Assembly (NCBI GenBank): GCA_946641795.1 | Contig: CAMPBZ010000024.1 | Coordinates: 1 to 10,569, forward strand | DNA: 10,569 nucleotides | Reading direction: 5' to 3' | Source: an uncultured Clostridia bacterium | Lineage (GTDB): Bacteria; Bacillota; Clostridia; Oscillospirales; CAG-272 | Shown: one piece after another, positions 1 to 5,210 of the stretch | How positions within the stretch are numbered: position 1 is the first letter of the stretch | Layout of the letters: every line of letters starts with the position of its first letter | Program-made: the position numbers and the translations under genes | Notes under the pieces: generated by a model | Databases searched by the model: none | What the model was told of the DNA's origin: nothing | Seen by the model: only the letters and a program-made list of their open reading frames with translations

Positions 1-10
1 AGTTTCTATA

Positions 11-39
11 ATTCTACTATATAGGAGTGTTTTTGTCAA
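11..39 (-). promoter_or_regulatory. Leftward sigma-A promoter
   Basis: On the minus strand TTGACA (39-34) is followed after exactly 17 bp by TAGAAT (16-11). Transcription would start near position 4 and leave the window to the left, so the gene it serves is not visible. The spacing is the same as in the other five promoters recognised here, which supports it. Confidence 0.75.
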
Positions 40-74
40 TAGATAAACTATGAAACATCTCACGCTCCGCTCTG

Positions 75-119
75 GAGCACTTTTGGTATTACATACCCCC
101 AAAAAGAGCACTTTTGGTA
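75..119. repeat. 14-bp direct repeat upstream of the leftward promoter
   Basis: GAGCACTTTTGGTA occurs at 75-88 and again, identical, at 106-119. The period of 31 bp is close to three helical turns. The copies lie roughly 75 and 105 bp upstream of the predicted leftward start, where activators commonly bind. Use as a regulator site is inference. Confidence 0.55.
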
Positions 120-129
120 GTATATACAC

Positions 130-169
130 AAAAATCGGGACGGGAGCAATCGCTCCCGTCCCGATTTTT
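130..169. terminator. Bidirectional terminator-like hairpin
   Basis: An 18-bp perfect stem (130-147 with 152-169) closes on the loop AATC. The GC-rich core is flanked by five A on one side and five T on the other, so it has the form of an intrinsic terminator in both directions. No gene in view obviously feeds into it: it sits between a leftward promoter (11-39) and a rightward one (400-428), both pointing away. Confidence 0.65.
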
Positions 170-188
170 GTCTTGGTATGCATTATGA

Positions 189-280
189 AGAACCTACGCC
201 AAACGGCTTTGCCGTTTGGCTCAATTTGCGCTCCGCCATACAATCGCTTTTTTGCAAACATTGGCGCAAATTTAGGTTCT
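189..280. other. Three-way-junction element (structured intergenic repeat candidate)
   Basis: The outer stem is AGAACCTA (189-196) with TAGGTTCT (273-280). Inside are two further perfect stems. GCCAAACGGC (198-207) pairs with GCCGTTTGGC (211-220) around TTT. AATTTGCGC (223-231) pairs with GCGCAAATT (264-272). The helices are almost contiguous: joining bases are C197, T221-C222 and none. The shape could be a structured RNA or a small mobile palindromic element. No open reading frame of convincing composition covers it, and I do not recognise a known family. Confidence 0.55.
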
Positions 281-399
281 GAATCCGCGCCGTTTCCGCT
301 TGCAAAGCGCTTTTGCAGGAGTAAATGGCGCGCCCTTTGATTTTTTGTCTGCTTTTTTGGCAAAATACAAGTCTGCGTTTGCAAAATGAAGGTTTGCTC

Positions 400-428
400 T
401 TGCATTCGGGCGGCAAAGATGATATAAT
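400..428 (+). promoter_or_regulatory. Sigma-A promoter of the YwaF-like/GNAT operon
   Basis: TTGCAT (400-405) and a perfect TATAAT (423-428) are separated by 17 bp. The predicted start is near 435, giving a leader of about 45 nt before the ATG at 481. This argues against the upstream in-frame ATGs at 325 and 427 as translation starts. Confidence 0.75.
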
Positions 429-480
429 GGTGCCGTTATCCGAAAAATCCATTCCAGAAAGGAGTTGCCGAAAGTCGCTT

Positions 481-1266
481 ATGAAAAACTTTTTTGCTTA
501 TTTTTTCGGAAAAGGCGATACCGTTGAGTTCAAAAACTTTACCTTCGCCCATTTTCTTCCCATTCTTTTGATGGTTGCCGTCATCGTTCTCATCTACGTC
601 TTCCGCGAAAAGCTCCGCGCCTACAAGCACGAAAAAACGCTTCGTCTTGCGCTGGCGTTTGTAATGATCATTACCGAAATGTCCTATTTCTGGCGGCTGG
701 TGGGCGTTCCCTCGCTGGGCGCGAACCCGGAGGATCACCTGCCCATTACCCTTTGCGGCTGGGGCGTGATCTTTGCAAGCTATATGCTGGTAACGAAGAA
801 CCAAACCCTCTTTGACATTCCCTATTTTTGGTTGTTCAGCGGTACGATCTTCGCCCTCATCACCCCAACGGTCATCACCTACACCGGGCCTACCCGCTTC
901 CGCTACTACCAGTTCTGGCTGGAACACACCACCGGTTACATTGCCGTTTTTTATATGATTTTCGTTCACAAGATGCGTCCGAACTGGAAATCGGTCGTCA
1001 AGGCCTACATCGCCACGGCGGTGATGGCGGTGATTGCTTTTACCGCCAACGAGCTCATCGGCGGCGACGCCAACTACCTCTATATGGCGCGCCCCGAGGA
1101 GACCAAATCCATCCTGGATTTTCTGCCCGCCAACTACGCCGTCCGGGTGCTGTTTATGGCGGCGGTGATCACCCTGCTCTTCTTCCTTTCCTACCTGCCC
1201 TGGCTCATCCGCGATAGAAAAGCCAAAAAGCTTGCGGCGGCCGCGCCGGAAGAAAACGCCGGCTGA
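481..1266 (+). CDS. YwaF/TIGR02206-type (TMEM164-like) integral membrane protein
   Basis: A 261-residue polytopic membrane protein with about seven hydrophobic helices (around residues 25-41, 54-73, 90-104, 113-134, 143-164, 173-192 and 219-241). The layout and the motifs LPITLCGWG (C92) and FWLEHTTGY (H149) match the TIGR02206/YwaF family. That family is related to eukaryotic TMEM164, where a conserved Cys and His are considered catalytic for acyl transfer. Bacterial members have no firmly assigned role, so acyl transfer here is inference. The start at 481 is chosen because the promoter lies at 400-428 and an AAAGGAG stands at 458-464; the 16-nt spacing is rather long. The frame stays open upstream to 325, but that part reads as non-coding. 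The tail after residue 243 is basic, then Ala-rich. The GNAT gene follows 23 bp after the stop, probably in one transcript. Confidence 0.85.
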   Translation: MKNFFAYFFGKGDTVEFKNFTFAHFLPILLMVAVIVLIYVFREKLRAYKHEKTLRLALAFVMIITEMSYFWRLVGVPSLGANPEDHLPITLCGWGVIFASYMLVTKNQTLFDIPYFWLFSGTIFALITPTVITYTGPTRFRYYQFWLEHTTGYIAVFYMIFVHKMRPNWKSVVKAYIATAVMAVIAFTANELIGGDANYLYMARPEETKSILDFLPANYAVRVLFMAAVITLLFFLSYLPWLIRDRKAKKLAAAAPEENAG

Positions 1267-1289
1267 ATGGTGCCGGTCGGACTGTGAAA

Positions 1290-1958
1290 ATGGATTTTAC
1301 AAGCATTGACCTTTTGGGCATTGACCGGGTGCTTCGCCGCGGGACGGGAACGGTTCTTTCCGCCGGCGACGCGCCCCTGGTGCGGGATGCCGTCAGCGGC
1401 GCCTACCTGCTGGCCAGCCGGGACGCGGCTTTGAGCCTTCCCCTTTTGGATCGCTACGCCGCCGACATTTCCCTTTTGATGGTTCCCGACGCCGCCCTCG
1501 GCCGTCTCGTTTACGAGCGCTACGGTTTTTCGGGCAAGCTGGAATGCTTTCAGGTGGCCTACTACGGCGCGCTCCCGGAGGCGGACGCTTCGCTTGCGGT
1601 GCGCCCCGCCGCCCCCGAAGACCTGCCCCTGCTTTTGGAGCATTACCACCTCATCTCCCCGCAGGAAATGGAGCTTGCGGTGGTGCGCGGCGCCATTCTG
1701 ATCGGCTCTCTCGGCGGTCAGGTCGTCGGGTTTATGGGCGAGCACCTGGAAGGGAGTATGGGCTTGCTCTACGTGCTCCCCGCCTTCCGCCGCCGCGGGT
1801 TCGGCGCGGCCTTGGAAAGGCTCTACATCCGCAAGACGATGGAAGCCGGATTTATTCCCTTTGGACAGGTGGAAAAAGACAACCTCCCCTCCCTGAAACT
1901 GCAAAAAAAGCTGGGCATGACCATTTCCGACAATTTGATCCTTTGGATGTGGAAATAA
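1290..1958 (+). CDS. GNAT-family N-acetyltransferase
   Basis: A 222-residue protein with a C-terminal GNAT fold (about residues 103-222). The acetyl-CoA pyrophosphate loop reads FRRRGFG (166-172), preceded by the beta-4 strand GLLYVLPA. The typical end motif has N198, S201 and LQKKLGM (204-210). Residues 1-100 form a separate N-terminal part seen in some two-part GNAT proteins. Acetyl-CoA-dependent acetylation is well supported; the acceptor is unknown. The start is uncertain: ATG 1290 has no clear Shine-Dalgarno, and GTG at 1284 is two codons upstream in frame. Translation may be coupled to the membrane-protein gene, whose stop is 23 bp away. The stop codon at 1956-1958 touches a dispersed repeat, and a bidirectional terminator follows. 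Confidence 0.88.
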   Translation: MDFTSIDLLGIDRVLRRGTGTVLSAGDAPLVRDAVSGAYLLASRDAALSLPLLDRYAADISLLMVPDAALGRLVYERYGFSGKLECFQVAYYGALPEADASLAVRPAAPEDLPLLLEHYHLISPQEMELAVVRGAILIGSLGGQVVGFMGEHLEGSMGLLYVLPAFRRRGFGAALERLYIRKTMEAGFIPFGQVEKDNLPSLKLQKKLGMTISDNLILWMWK

Positions 1959-2058
1959 CCGGGCAAGCCCGGTTCCAATTCTTTGGTTTGCGGAGATGAT
2001 TTTGTGATACTGAAAAAGCGGCGGTTTGCTAAAACCGATATAGGAGAATAGAAAAAAC
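1958..2058 (+). repeat. Hairpin-headed repeat, degenerate copy (head plus 69-bp body)
   Basis: The head is ACCGGGC (1958-1964) paired with GCCCGGT (1967-1973). Then comes the core CCAATTCTTTGGTTT (1975-1989) and a 69-bp body (1990-2058) starting GCGGAG and ending AGAAAAAAC. The head and core are close to those at 4263-4295 and at 8485-8516 (minus strand). The body is more diverged and 3 nt shorter than the other three. The element begins on the last base of the GNAT stop codon. Confidence 0.6.
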
Positions 2059-2107
2059 ACCCCAACGCCGGGCGAAATTCGCCTTGCGTTGGGGTTCCTT
2101 TTAGATT
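2052..2107. terminator. Bidirectional intrinsic terminator between convergent genes
   Basis: ACCCCAACGC (2059-2068) pairs with GCGTTGGGGT (2086-2095). An inner GGCGAA/TTCGCC helix (2071-2076 with 2078-2083) largely closes the loop. Six A precede it (2052-2057), and a T-rich run with runs of four and five T follows it on the plus strand (2095-2110). It can therefore end both the rightward GNAT operon and the leftward oxidoreductase gene, whose stop lies at 2117. Confidence 0.85.
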
Positions 2108-2116
2108 TTTCTCTTT

Positions 2117-3403
2117 TTATTCTCCGATTTTGACCGGTTTGCCGGTGCGCATCGATTCATCGGCGGCGTAAACCATCAGGTGGCTGTTGATGGAGTCGTC
2201 AATGGCCGTGCAGGAGATGGAACGCGGCTCGCCGCGCATCAGGTTGCAAAAATCGTAAACCAGGCGCTTGTCGCCGCCGAAGTGGCCGCCGGTCTCGCCC
2301 TCGCGTTCCAGGAAGTTGATGGTCTCTTCGGTGTAGTAGGAGTCCTTCGGGTTGTATTTGCGCAGGCGCAGGCTCTCGTCCGGGTTGCCCTCGATCTCGC
2401 CCTCGCTGCCAACAATCCAAATGCGGCGGCCGGGCTTCATAACGCCCAAAATAACGGTGTGCGAGGCGGTGGAGCCGTTTGCAAACTTAACGGTGAGCAC
2501 CTGGTGGTCAACGATGTCGCCGCCCGCCTTGTAAATGCAAACGCCGTGGGGGTTGTAGGTTTTCAGCGATTCCTCGCGCTCCTCCTGGGAAACGTCCTCG
2601 TAGTTCTTGCCGGTGCATTGCCAGGGGTACCATGGCATAATGCAGTTATCCAGGTACATGGACTGCACGTCGTAAATGCACTTTTCGCGGATCTCCTTGG
2701 GGCAATCCACCAGGCAGCGCGTGCCGGCGCCCTTGGGGGCGTTTTCGGGGTTGAAATGATCCCTTCCGCCGTAGCTGGAAACCACTTCCGGAACGGTGGA
2801 GTTGTTCAGCCAGCAGAGCAGGTCGGTATCGTGGCAGCATTTTGCCAGCAGGAGCGAGGAGCCGCACTCTTTTTCGCTCTTCCACTTGCCGCGGATGTAG
2901 GAATAGGAAGAGTGGGTCGCGCCCACGCGCTCGCTGGTTTCAATGTTTTGAATTTTGCCGATCACGCCGCTCATCAACAGCTCCTTGACCTTCAAATAGA
3001 AGGGCGCGTAGCGCAGAACGTGGCAGGTCATCAGCTTGCAGCCGTTCTCGTCGGCCGTCTTTTTCAGGAGCATCAGGTCGGCCTTATTGTTGGTCAGCGG
3101 CTTTTCCAGGAGCATATCGTAGCCCTGCTTTAAAAAGGGCAGCGCCGTTTGCAGGTGGAGCTGATCCATGGTACCGTTGATGACGCAGTCGCCGATTTTG
3201 CCCAGCGCCAAGACGTCCTTCATATCGGTAAAGCACATATTTTCGGGCACGCCGAACTGGTCGCGCATCAGTTTGAGGCGGACGGGATCGGGATCCACCG
3301 CCGCAACCACCTCCATTGCGTGCAGGCTGTGAACGCCCTCGCGGACGTAGACCCACGCGCGGTCACCGCAACCAACTACAACTACTTTGATTTTCTTTTC
3401 CAT
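2117..3403 (-). CDS. Gfo/Idh/MocA-family NAD(P)-dependent oxidoreductase with cysteine cluster
   Basis: A 428-residue cytosolic enzyme. The N-terminal Rossmann fold (1-125) has GCGDRA at 11-16 and the family hallmark EKPL at 100-103. The C-terminal alpha/beta domain carries the active-site segment AKCCHDTDLL (187-196), with K188 and H191 placed as in sugar dehydrogenases of this group. A cysteine cluster, C230, C234, C242, C254 and C263, interrupts the C-terminal domain. Some family members have a similar insert, so a structural zinc or redox role is possible but unproven. At 428 residues it is longer than the common 330-390, mostly because of this insert. The substrate (a sugar, inositol or glycosidic compound) cannot be told from sequence. 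It appears monocistronic, with its own promoter at 3463-3491, an AG-rich leader before ATG 3403-3401 and the shared terminator at 2059-2095. Confidence 0.9.
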   Translation of the reverse strand: MEKKIKVVVVGCGDRAWVYVREGVHSLHAMEVVAAVDPDPVRLKLMRDQFGVPENMCFTDMKDVLALGKIGDCVINGTMDQLHLQTALPFLKQGYDMLLEKPLTNNKADLMLLKKTADENGCKLMTCHVLRYAPFYLKVKELLMSGVIGKIQNIETSERVGATHSSYSYIRGKWKSEKECGSSLLLAKCCHDTDLLCWLNNSTVPEVVSSYGGRDHFNPENAPKGAGTRCLVDCPKEIREKCIYDVQSMYLDNCIMPWYPWQCTGKNYEDVSQEEREESLKTYNPHGVCIYKAGGDIVDHQVLTVKFANGSTASHTVILGVMKPGRRIWIVGSEGEIEGNPDESLRLRKYNPKDSYYTEETINFLEREGETGGHFGGDKRLVYDFCNLMRGEPRSISCTAIDDSINSHLMVYAADESMRTGKPVKIGE

Positions 3404-3462
3404 TCTTCTTTTCCCCTTCCGGTTTTTTCCGCCGGCCGGCCGACGGGCTTTGGTTCAACTAT

Positions 3463-3491
3463 ATTCTAACATACCGCATTTTCCTTTTCAA
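3463..3491 (-). promoter_or_regulatory. Sigma-A promoter of the Gfo/Idh/MocA gene
   Basis: On the minus strand TTGAAA (3491-3486) and TAGAAT (3468-3463) are 17 bp apart. The predicted start is near 3456, giving a leader of about 53 nt. The leader contains the 10-bp palindrome GCCGGCCGGC (3431-3440) and a weak GGAAGGGG Shine-Dalgarno region. Confidence 0.75.
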
Positions 3492-3503
3492 TAAACTATT
3501 TGA

Positions 3504-3523
3504 AAAATAATTGAAATTATTTT
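3504..3523. promoter_or_regulatory. AT-rich palindrome between divergent promoters
   Basis: AAAATAATT (3504-3512) and AATTATTTT (3515-3523) form a perfect inverted repeat with 9-bp arms around GA. It lies between the -35 boxes of the leftward promoter (3486-3491) and the rightward promoter (3539-3544), a position suited to an operator controlling both. No regulator gene is adjacent, so function is inference. Confidence 0.45.
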
Positions 3524-3538
3524 GACATTTTTGGAAGG

Positions 3539-3567
3539 TTGACAAGCGCGCGATTTTGTGGTAGAAT
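3539..3567 (+). promoter_or_regulatory. Sigma-A promoter of the PAP2 gene
   Basis: TTGACA (3539-3544) and TAGAAT (3562-3567) are separated by 17 bp. The predicted start is near 3574, giving a leader of about 27 nt with GAAAGG (3583-3588) before ATG 3601. Confidence 0.8.
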
Positions 3568-3600
3568 AAGGGCACCGAAAAAGAAAGGTAATAAAACCAG

Positions 3601-4284
3601 ATGGAACGCAAAAAGAACCCGATCGTCCTTCCCCTTTGCCTGGGAGGCGTGTTTACCCTGTTGTTTGTTGTGCTGATCGCCCTGCTGAAAACCTTGGACG
3701 TTGACGCCATCGGCCCCGCGGGGACCAGCGTTGGCCTTGCACAAATCAACGGCCCCTTTCATGAATGGATCCCCTTTAACGAGGTCTGGTACAAAATAAC
3801 AAAGGTGCTCGGCATTCTTGCGCTGGCGCTGGCCGCCGGCGTTGCCGTCTGGTCGCTCGTGCAGCTGATCCGCCGCAAGAGCCTTTGGAAGGTGGACCCC
3901 ACCCTGCTGGCGCTGGATTGCCTTTACGCCGTGACCGGGGCGCTTTACCTGCTGTTTGAGCTGGTGGCGGTCAACTACCGCCCGGTGCTGGAAGCCGGAC
4001 AAACCTTCCCGGAAGCCTCCTTCCCCTCCTCACACACTCTGCTTGCCTGCGTGATCTTCGGCGGCGCCTTCTGGCTGGCGTTTGCCTACCTCCGCAAGGG
4101 CTGGCAGATTGCCGGAATTGCCGGCGCGGGCTTGTTGATGGTTTTGACCGTGATTGGCCGGATGCTTGCCGGCGTGCATTGGCTTTCGGATATTTGGGGT
4201 GGCCTGCTCCTTGGCGCCGCGCTGCTCTGCTTTTTCCAAGCGCTGTTGACCAAATTGGAGCTCTCCCGGCAAGCCGGGAGCTAA
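3601..4284 (+). CDS. PAP2-family integral membrane phosphatase
   Basis: A 227-residue membrane protein with about six hydrophobic helices. It carries the three phosphatase signatures of the type-2 phosphatidic acid phosphatase family. C1 is VNYRP (R127, P128), C2 is FPSSH (142-145) and C3 is GRMLAGVHWLSD (R187, H193, D197). Two departures from consensus stand out. The C1 lysine normally seven residues before the Arg is E120, and the C3 Ser is G186. The core Arg-His-Arg-His-Asp set is intact, so activity on a lipid phosphate or isoprenyl diphosphate facing the outer side is plausible. The exact substrate is unknown. Start 3601 is supported by the promoter at 3539-3567 and GAAAGG 12 nt upstream. 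The last six codons and the stop lie inside a dispersed repeat that begins at 4263, so the C-terminal end SRQAGS is repeat-derived. Confidence 0.9.
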   Translation: MERKKNPIVLPLCLGGVFTLLFVVLIALLKTLDVDAIGPAGTSVGLAQINGPFHEWIPFNEVWYKITKVLGILALALAAGVAVWSLVQLIRRKSLWKVDPTLLALDCLYAVTGALYLLFELVAVNYRPVLEAGQTFPEASFPSSHTLLACVIFGGAFWLAFAYLRKGWQIAGIAGAGLLMVLTVIGRMLAGVHWLSDIWGGLLLGAALLCFFQALLTKLELSRQAGS

Positions 4285-4367
4285 TTCTTTGGCTCGCGGA
4301 ATTGGGTTAGAATACCGGTAAAGATAACGCAATTAAAACCGGCGCAGTTTAGAAAGTCAGTAGAAAC
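4263..4367 (+). repeat. Hairpin-headed repeat, full copy (head plus 72-bp body)
   Basis: The head CTCCCGGC (4263-4270) pairs with GCCGGGAG (4273-4280). The core CTAATTCTTTGGCTC spans 4281-4295 and the 72-bp body is 4296-4367, opening GCGGAATTGGGTTAGAATAC and closing AGTAGAAAC. By my count about 52 of 72 body positions match the copy at 8413-8484 (opposite strand) and about 49 match the copy at 4425-4496, with no gaps. The head overlaps the end of the PAP2 gene. Confidence 0.7.
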
Positions 4368-4381
4368 ACCCGCAGTGCCGC

Positions 4382-4496
4382 CGGGCAAGCCCGCCCCGCA
4401 GTGCGGGGAGCCAATTCGGGGTTTGCAGAAAGGGTTTAGAAAGCCGGCAAAGGGAAGGCCGGAAGGATTGGTGTAGTTCGGAAAGTAAGTAGAAAC
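4382..4496 (+). repeat. Hairpin-headed repeat, full copy with extra GCAGTGC hairpin
   Basis: Two small hairpins form the head: CGGGC (4382-4386) with GCCCG (4389-4393), and CCCCGC (4394-4399) with GCGGGG (4403-4408) around AGT. The core CCAATTCGGGGTTT (4411-4424) and a 72-bp body (4425-4496) follow. The 32 bases 4381-4412 recur without a mismatch at 4651-4682. The body aligns without gaps to 4296-4367. Confidence 0.7.
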
Positions 4497-4534
4497 AGGT
4501 TTGGCTGATCCAAAAATCGGCCCTCGGCACTTCC

Positions 4535-4638
4535 GGGCCGCGCCCGCCCGCGGAACGCGGGCGTAGAAAGAAAGAGCAACGCGCATTTTGCGCGTTGCTC
4601 TTTCTTGTGCTGTGGCTTTGCCACAGCCGGCGCGGCCC
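4535..4638 (+). other. Cloverleaf element, copy 1 (four-way junction)
   Basis: Outer stem: GGGCCGCGCC (4535-4544) with GGCGCGGCCC (4629-4638). Arm 1: CGCCCGC (4545-4551) with GCGGGCG (4557-4563), loop GGAAC. Arm 2: a 17-bp perfect stem, 4568-4584 with 4590-4606, loop ATTTT. Arm 3: GCTGTGGC (4609-4616) with GCCACAGC (4620-4627), loop TTT. Joining bases are TAGA, GT and C, the same as in copy 2 at 8259-8372. Arm 2 could also end transcription of the PAP2 message. No gene is present here. Confidence 0.7.
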
Positions 4639-4650
4639 CCCGCAGTGCGG

Positions 4651-4709
4651 CCGGGCAAGCCCGCCCCGCAGTGCGGGGAGCCGGTTCGGGGTTCGTAAAA
4701 CCGGTTTTA
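4651..4709 (+). repeat. Hairpin-headed repeat, head only
   Basis: Bases 4651-4682 repeat 4381-4412 exactly, including both head hairpins. The core then reads GGTTCGGGGTTCG. Instead of a 72-bp body the sequence ends in the perfect 14-bp palindrome TAAAACCGGTTTTA (4696-4709). It abuts the cloverleaf element (ends 4638) with a 12-bp gap containing another GCAGTGC. Confidence 0.6.
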
Positions 4710-4715
4710 TATAAT

Positions 4716-4741
4716 CAAAAAAATAAAGCTCCACCCGGAGC
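4716..4741 (-). terminator. Second leftward terminator of the GlpA-like operon
   Basis: Read on the minus strand, GCTCC (4741-4737) pairs with GGAGC (4732-4728) around GGGT and is followed by TTTATTTTTTT (4727-4717). This is a compact intrinsic terminator lying just behind the one at 4741-4798. Confidence 0.7.
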
Positions 4742-4798
4742 AAAAAATAAAACCCCTTTCAAAAACCTCAAACCATTGGTTGAGGTTTTTGAAAAGGG
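4741..4798 (-). terminator. First leftward terminator of the GlpA-like operon
   Basis: A long stem is formed by 4754-4772 and 4780-4798, with only one or two mismatches. Reading leftward it is followed by the T-rich run GTTTTATTTTTT. It stands 58 bp after the stop codon of the DUF1667 gene, behind the 48-bp palindrome. Confidence 0.75.
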
Positions 4799-4804
4799 AG
4801 AGGG

Positions 4805-4852
4805 CTTGGGGGAGGGGAAAACTTTTTGCAAAAAGTTTTCCCCTCCCCCAAG
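4805..4852. repeat. 48-bp perfect palindrome, copy 1
   Basis: A perfect palindrome centred between 4828 and 4829. Each 24-bp arm runs CTTGGGGGAGGGG then AAAACTTTTTG. It starts three bases after the DUF1667 stop codon when read leftward. Copy 2 at 8133-8180 differs from it by one base, and both are joined on their outer side to a second hairpin. It may stabilise the 3' end of the message. Confidence 0.8.
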
Positions 4853-4855
4853 GTC

Positions 4856-5209
4856 TTACCCTCTCTCCGCAGTTACAATAATATCAGCGCCGGTATCGAG
4901 CAGGTTGGCGATAACGACGTCCCCGATATGGACGGGGAGAGTAACGGAAGCGGCGTTGATCTCTTTCATGCAGTCGAAGATCAGCTCTTTGGGAATGGTG
5001 CGGCTGGTTTTGACCGGGACGGGGTCGCCGTTGGTGGCGCGCACGGTAGAAGTAACGGTGCGCATAGGATGGGTGCATTCGTCAATGGCGTACTGCTTGC
5101 CGCGGGGGCAGGCAAAGCCTTCTACGGTTTCAACGCTGCCGTTGGCGGCGAGCTCCACTTTCAGCGAGCAGCCGCGCGGGCAGACGATGCAGGTCAATTC
5201 TCGTGTCAT
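4856..5209 (-). CDS. DUF1667 protein, small cysteine-rich redox partner
   Basis: A 117-residue cytosolic protein. The N-terminus carries C7-x2-C10-PRG-C14 and, twenty residues later, C34-PRG, the cysteine pattern of DUF1667 (PF07892), which suggests an iron-sulfur or other metal centre. C45 and C80 are additional cysteines. Family members sit next to GlpA-like and pyridine-nucleotide oxidoreductases in clostridia, as here, so a role as the electron-transfer subunit is likely but not demonstrated. The start at 5209-5207 is chosen because GGAGGAG lies 7 nt upstream; an in-frame ATG farther upstream (5254) would overlap the previous gene by over 40 bp. It begins one base after the previous stop (TGA-T-ATG), and its Shine-Dalgarno lies within the last codons of that gene. 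Two terminators follow. Confidence 0.88.
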   Translation of the reverse strand: MTRELTCIVCPRGCSLKVELAANGSVETVEGFACPRGKQYAIDECTHPMRTVTSTVRATNGDPVPVKTSRTIPKELIFDCMKEINAASVTLPVHIGDVVIANLLDTGADIIVTAERG

Positions 5210-5210
5210 A

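Noticed and set aside
50..340. Small open frame of 96 codons at the left end
   Set aside because: It runs straight through the terminator hairpin and the three-way-junction element, and it has no Shine-Dalgarno.
325..480. N-terminal extension of the YwaF-like protein
   Set aside because: The TATAAT box at 423-428 and the leader lie within it, and the extension has no family similarity.
4535..4638. tRNA gene suggested by the cloverleaf shape
   Set aside because: There is no T-loop GTTCRA, no anticodon arm of 5 bp with a 7-base loop and no 7-bp acceptor arm, so it is a different structure.
4381..4700. CRISPR-like array
   Set aside because: The repeated units are palindromic and spaced irregularly, no spacer-repeat periodicity is seen, and no cas gene is nearby.
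4281..4743. Overlapping minus-strand open frames with similar VST...F..PKN segments
   Set aside because: The peptide similarity comes from the repeated 72-bp bodies. Codon changes are not biased to third positions and there is no start signal.
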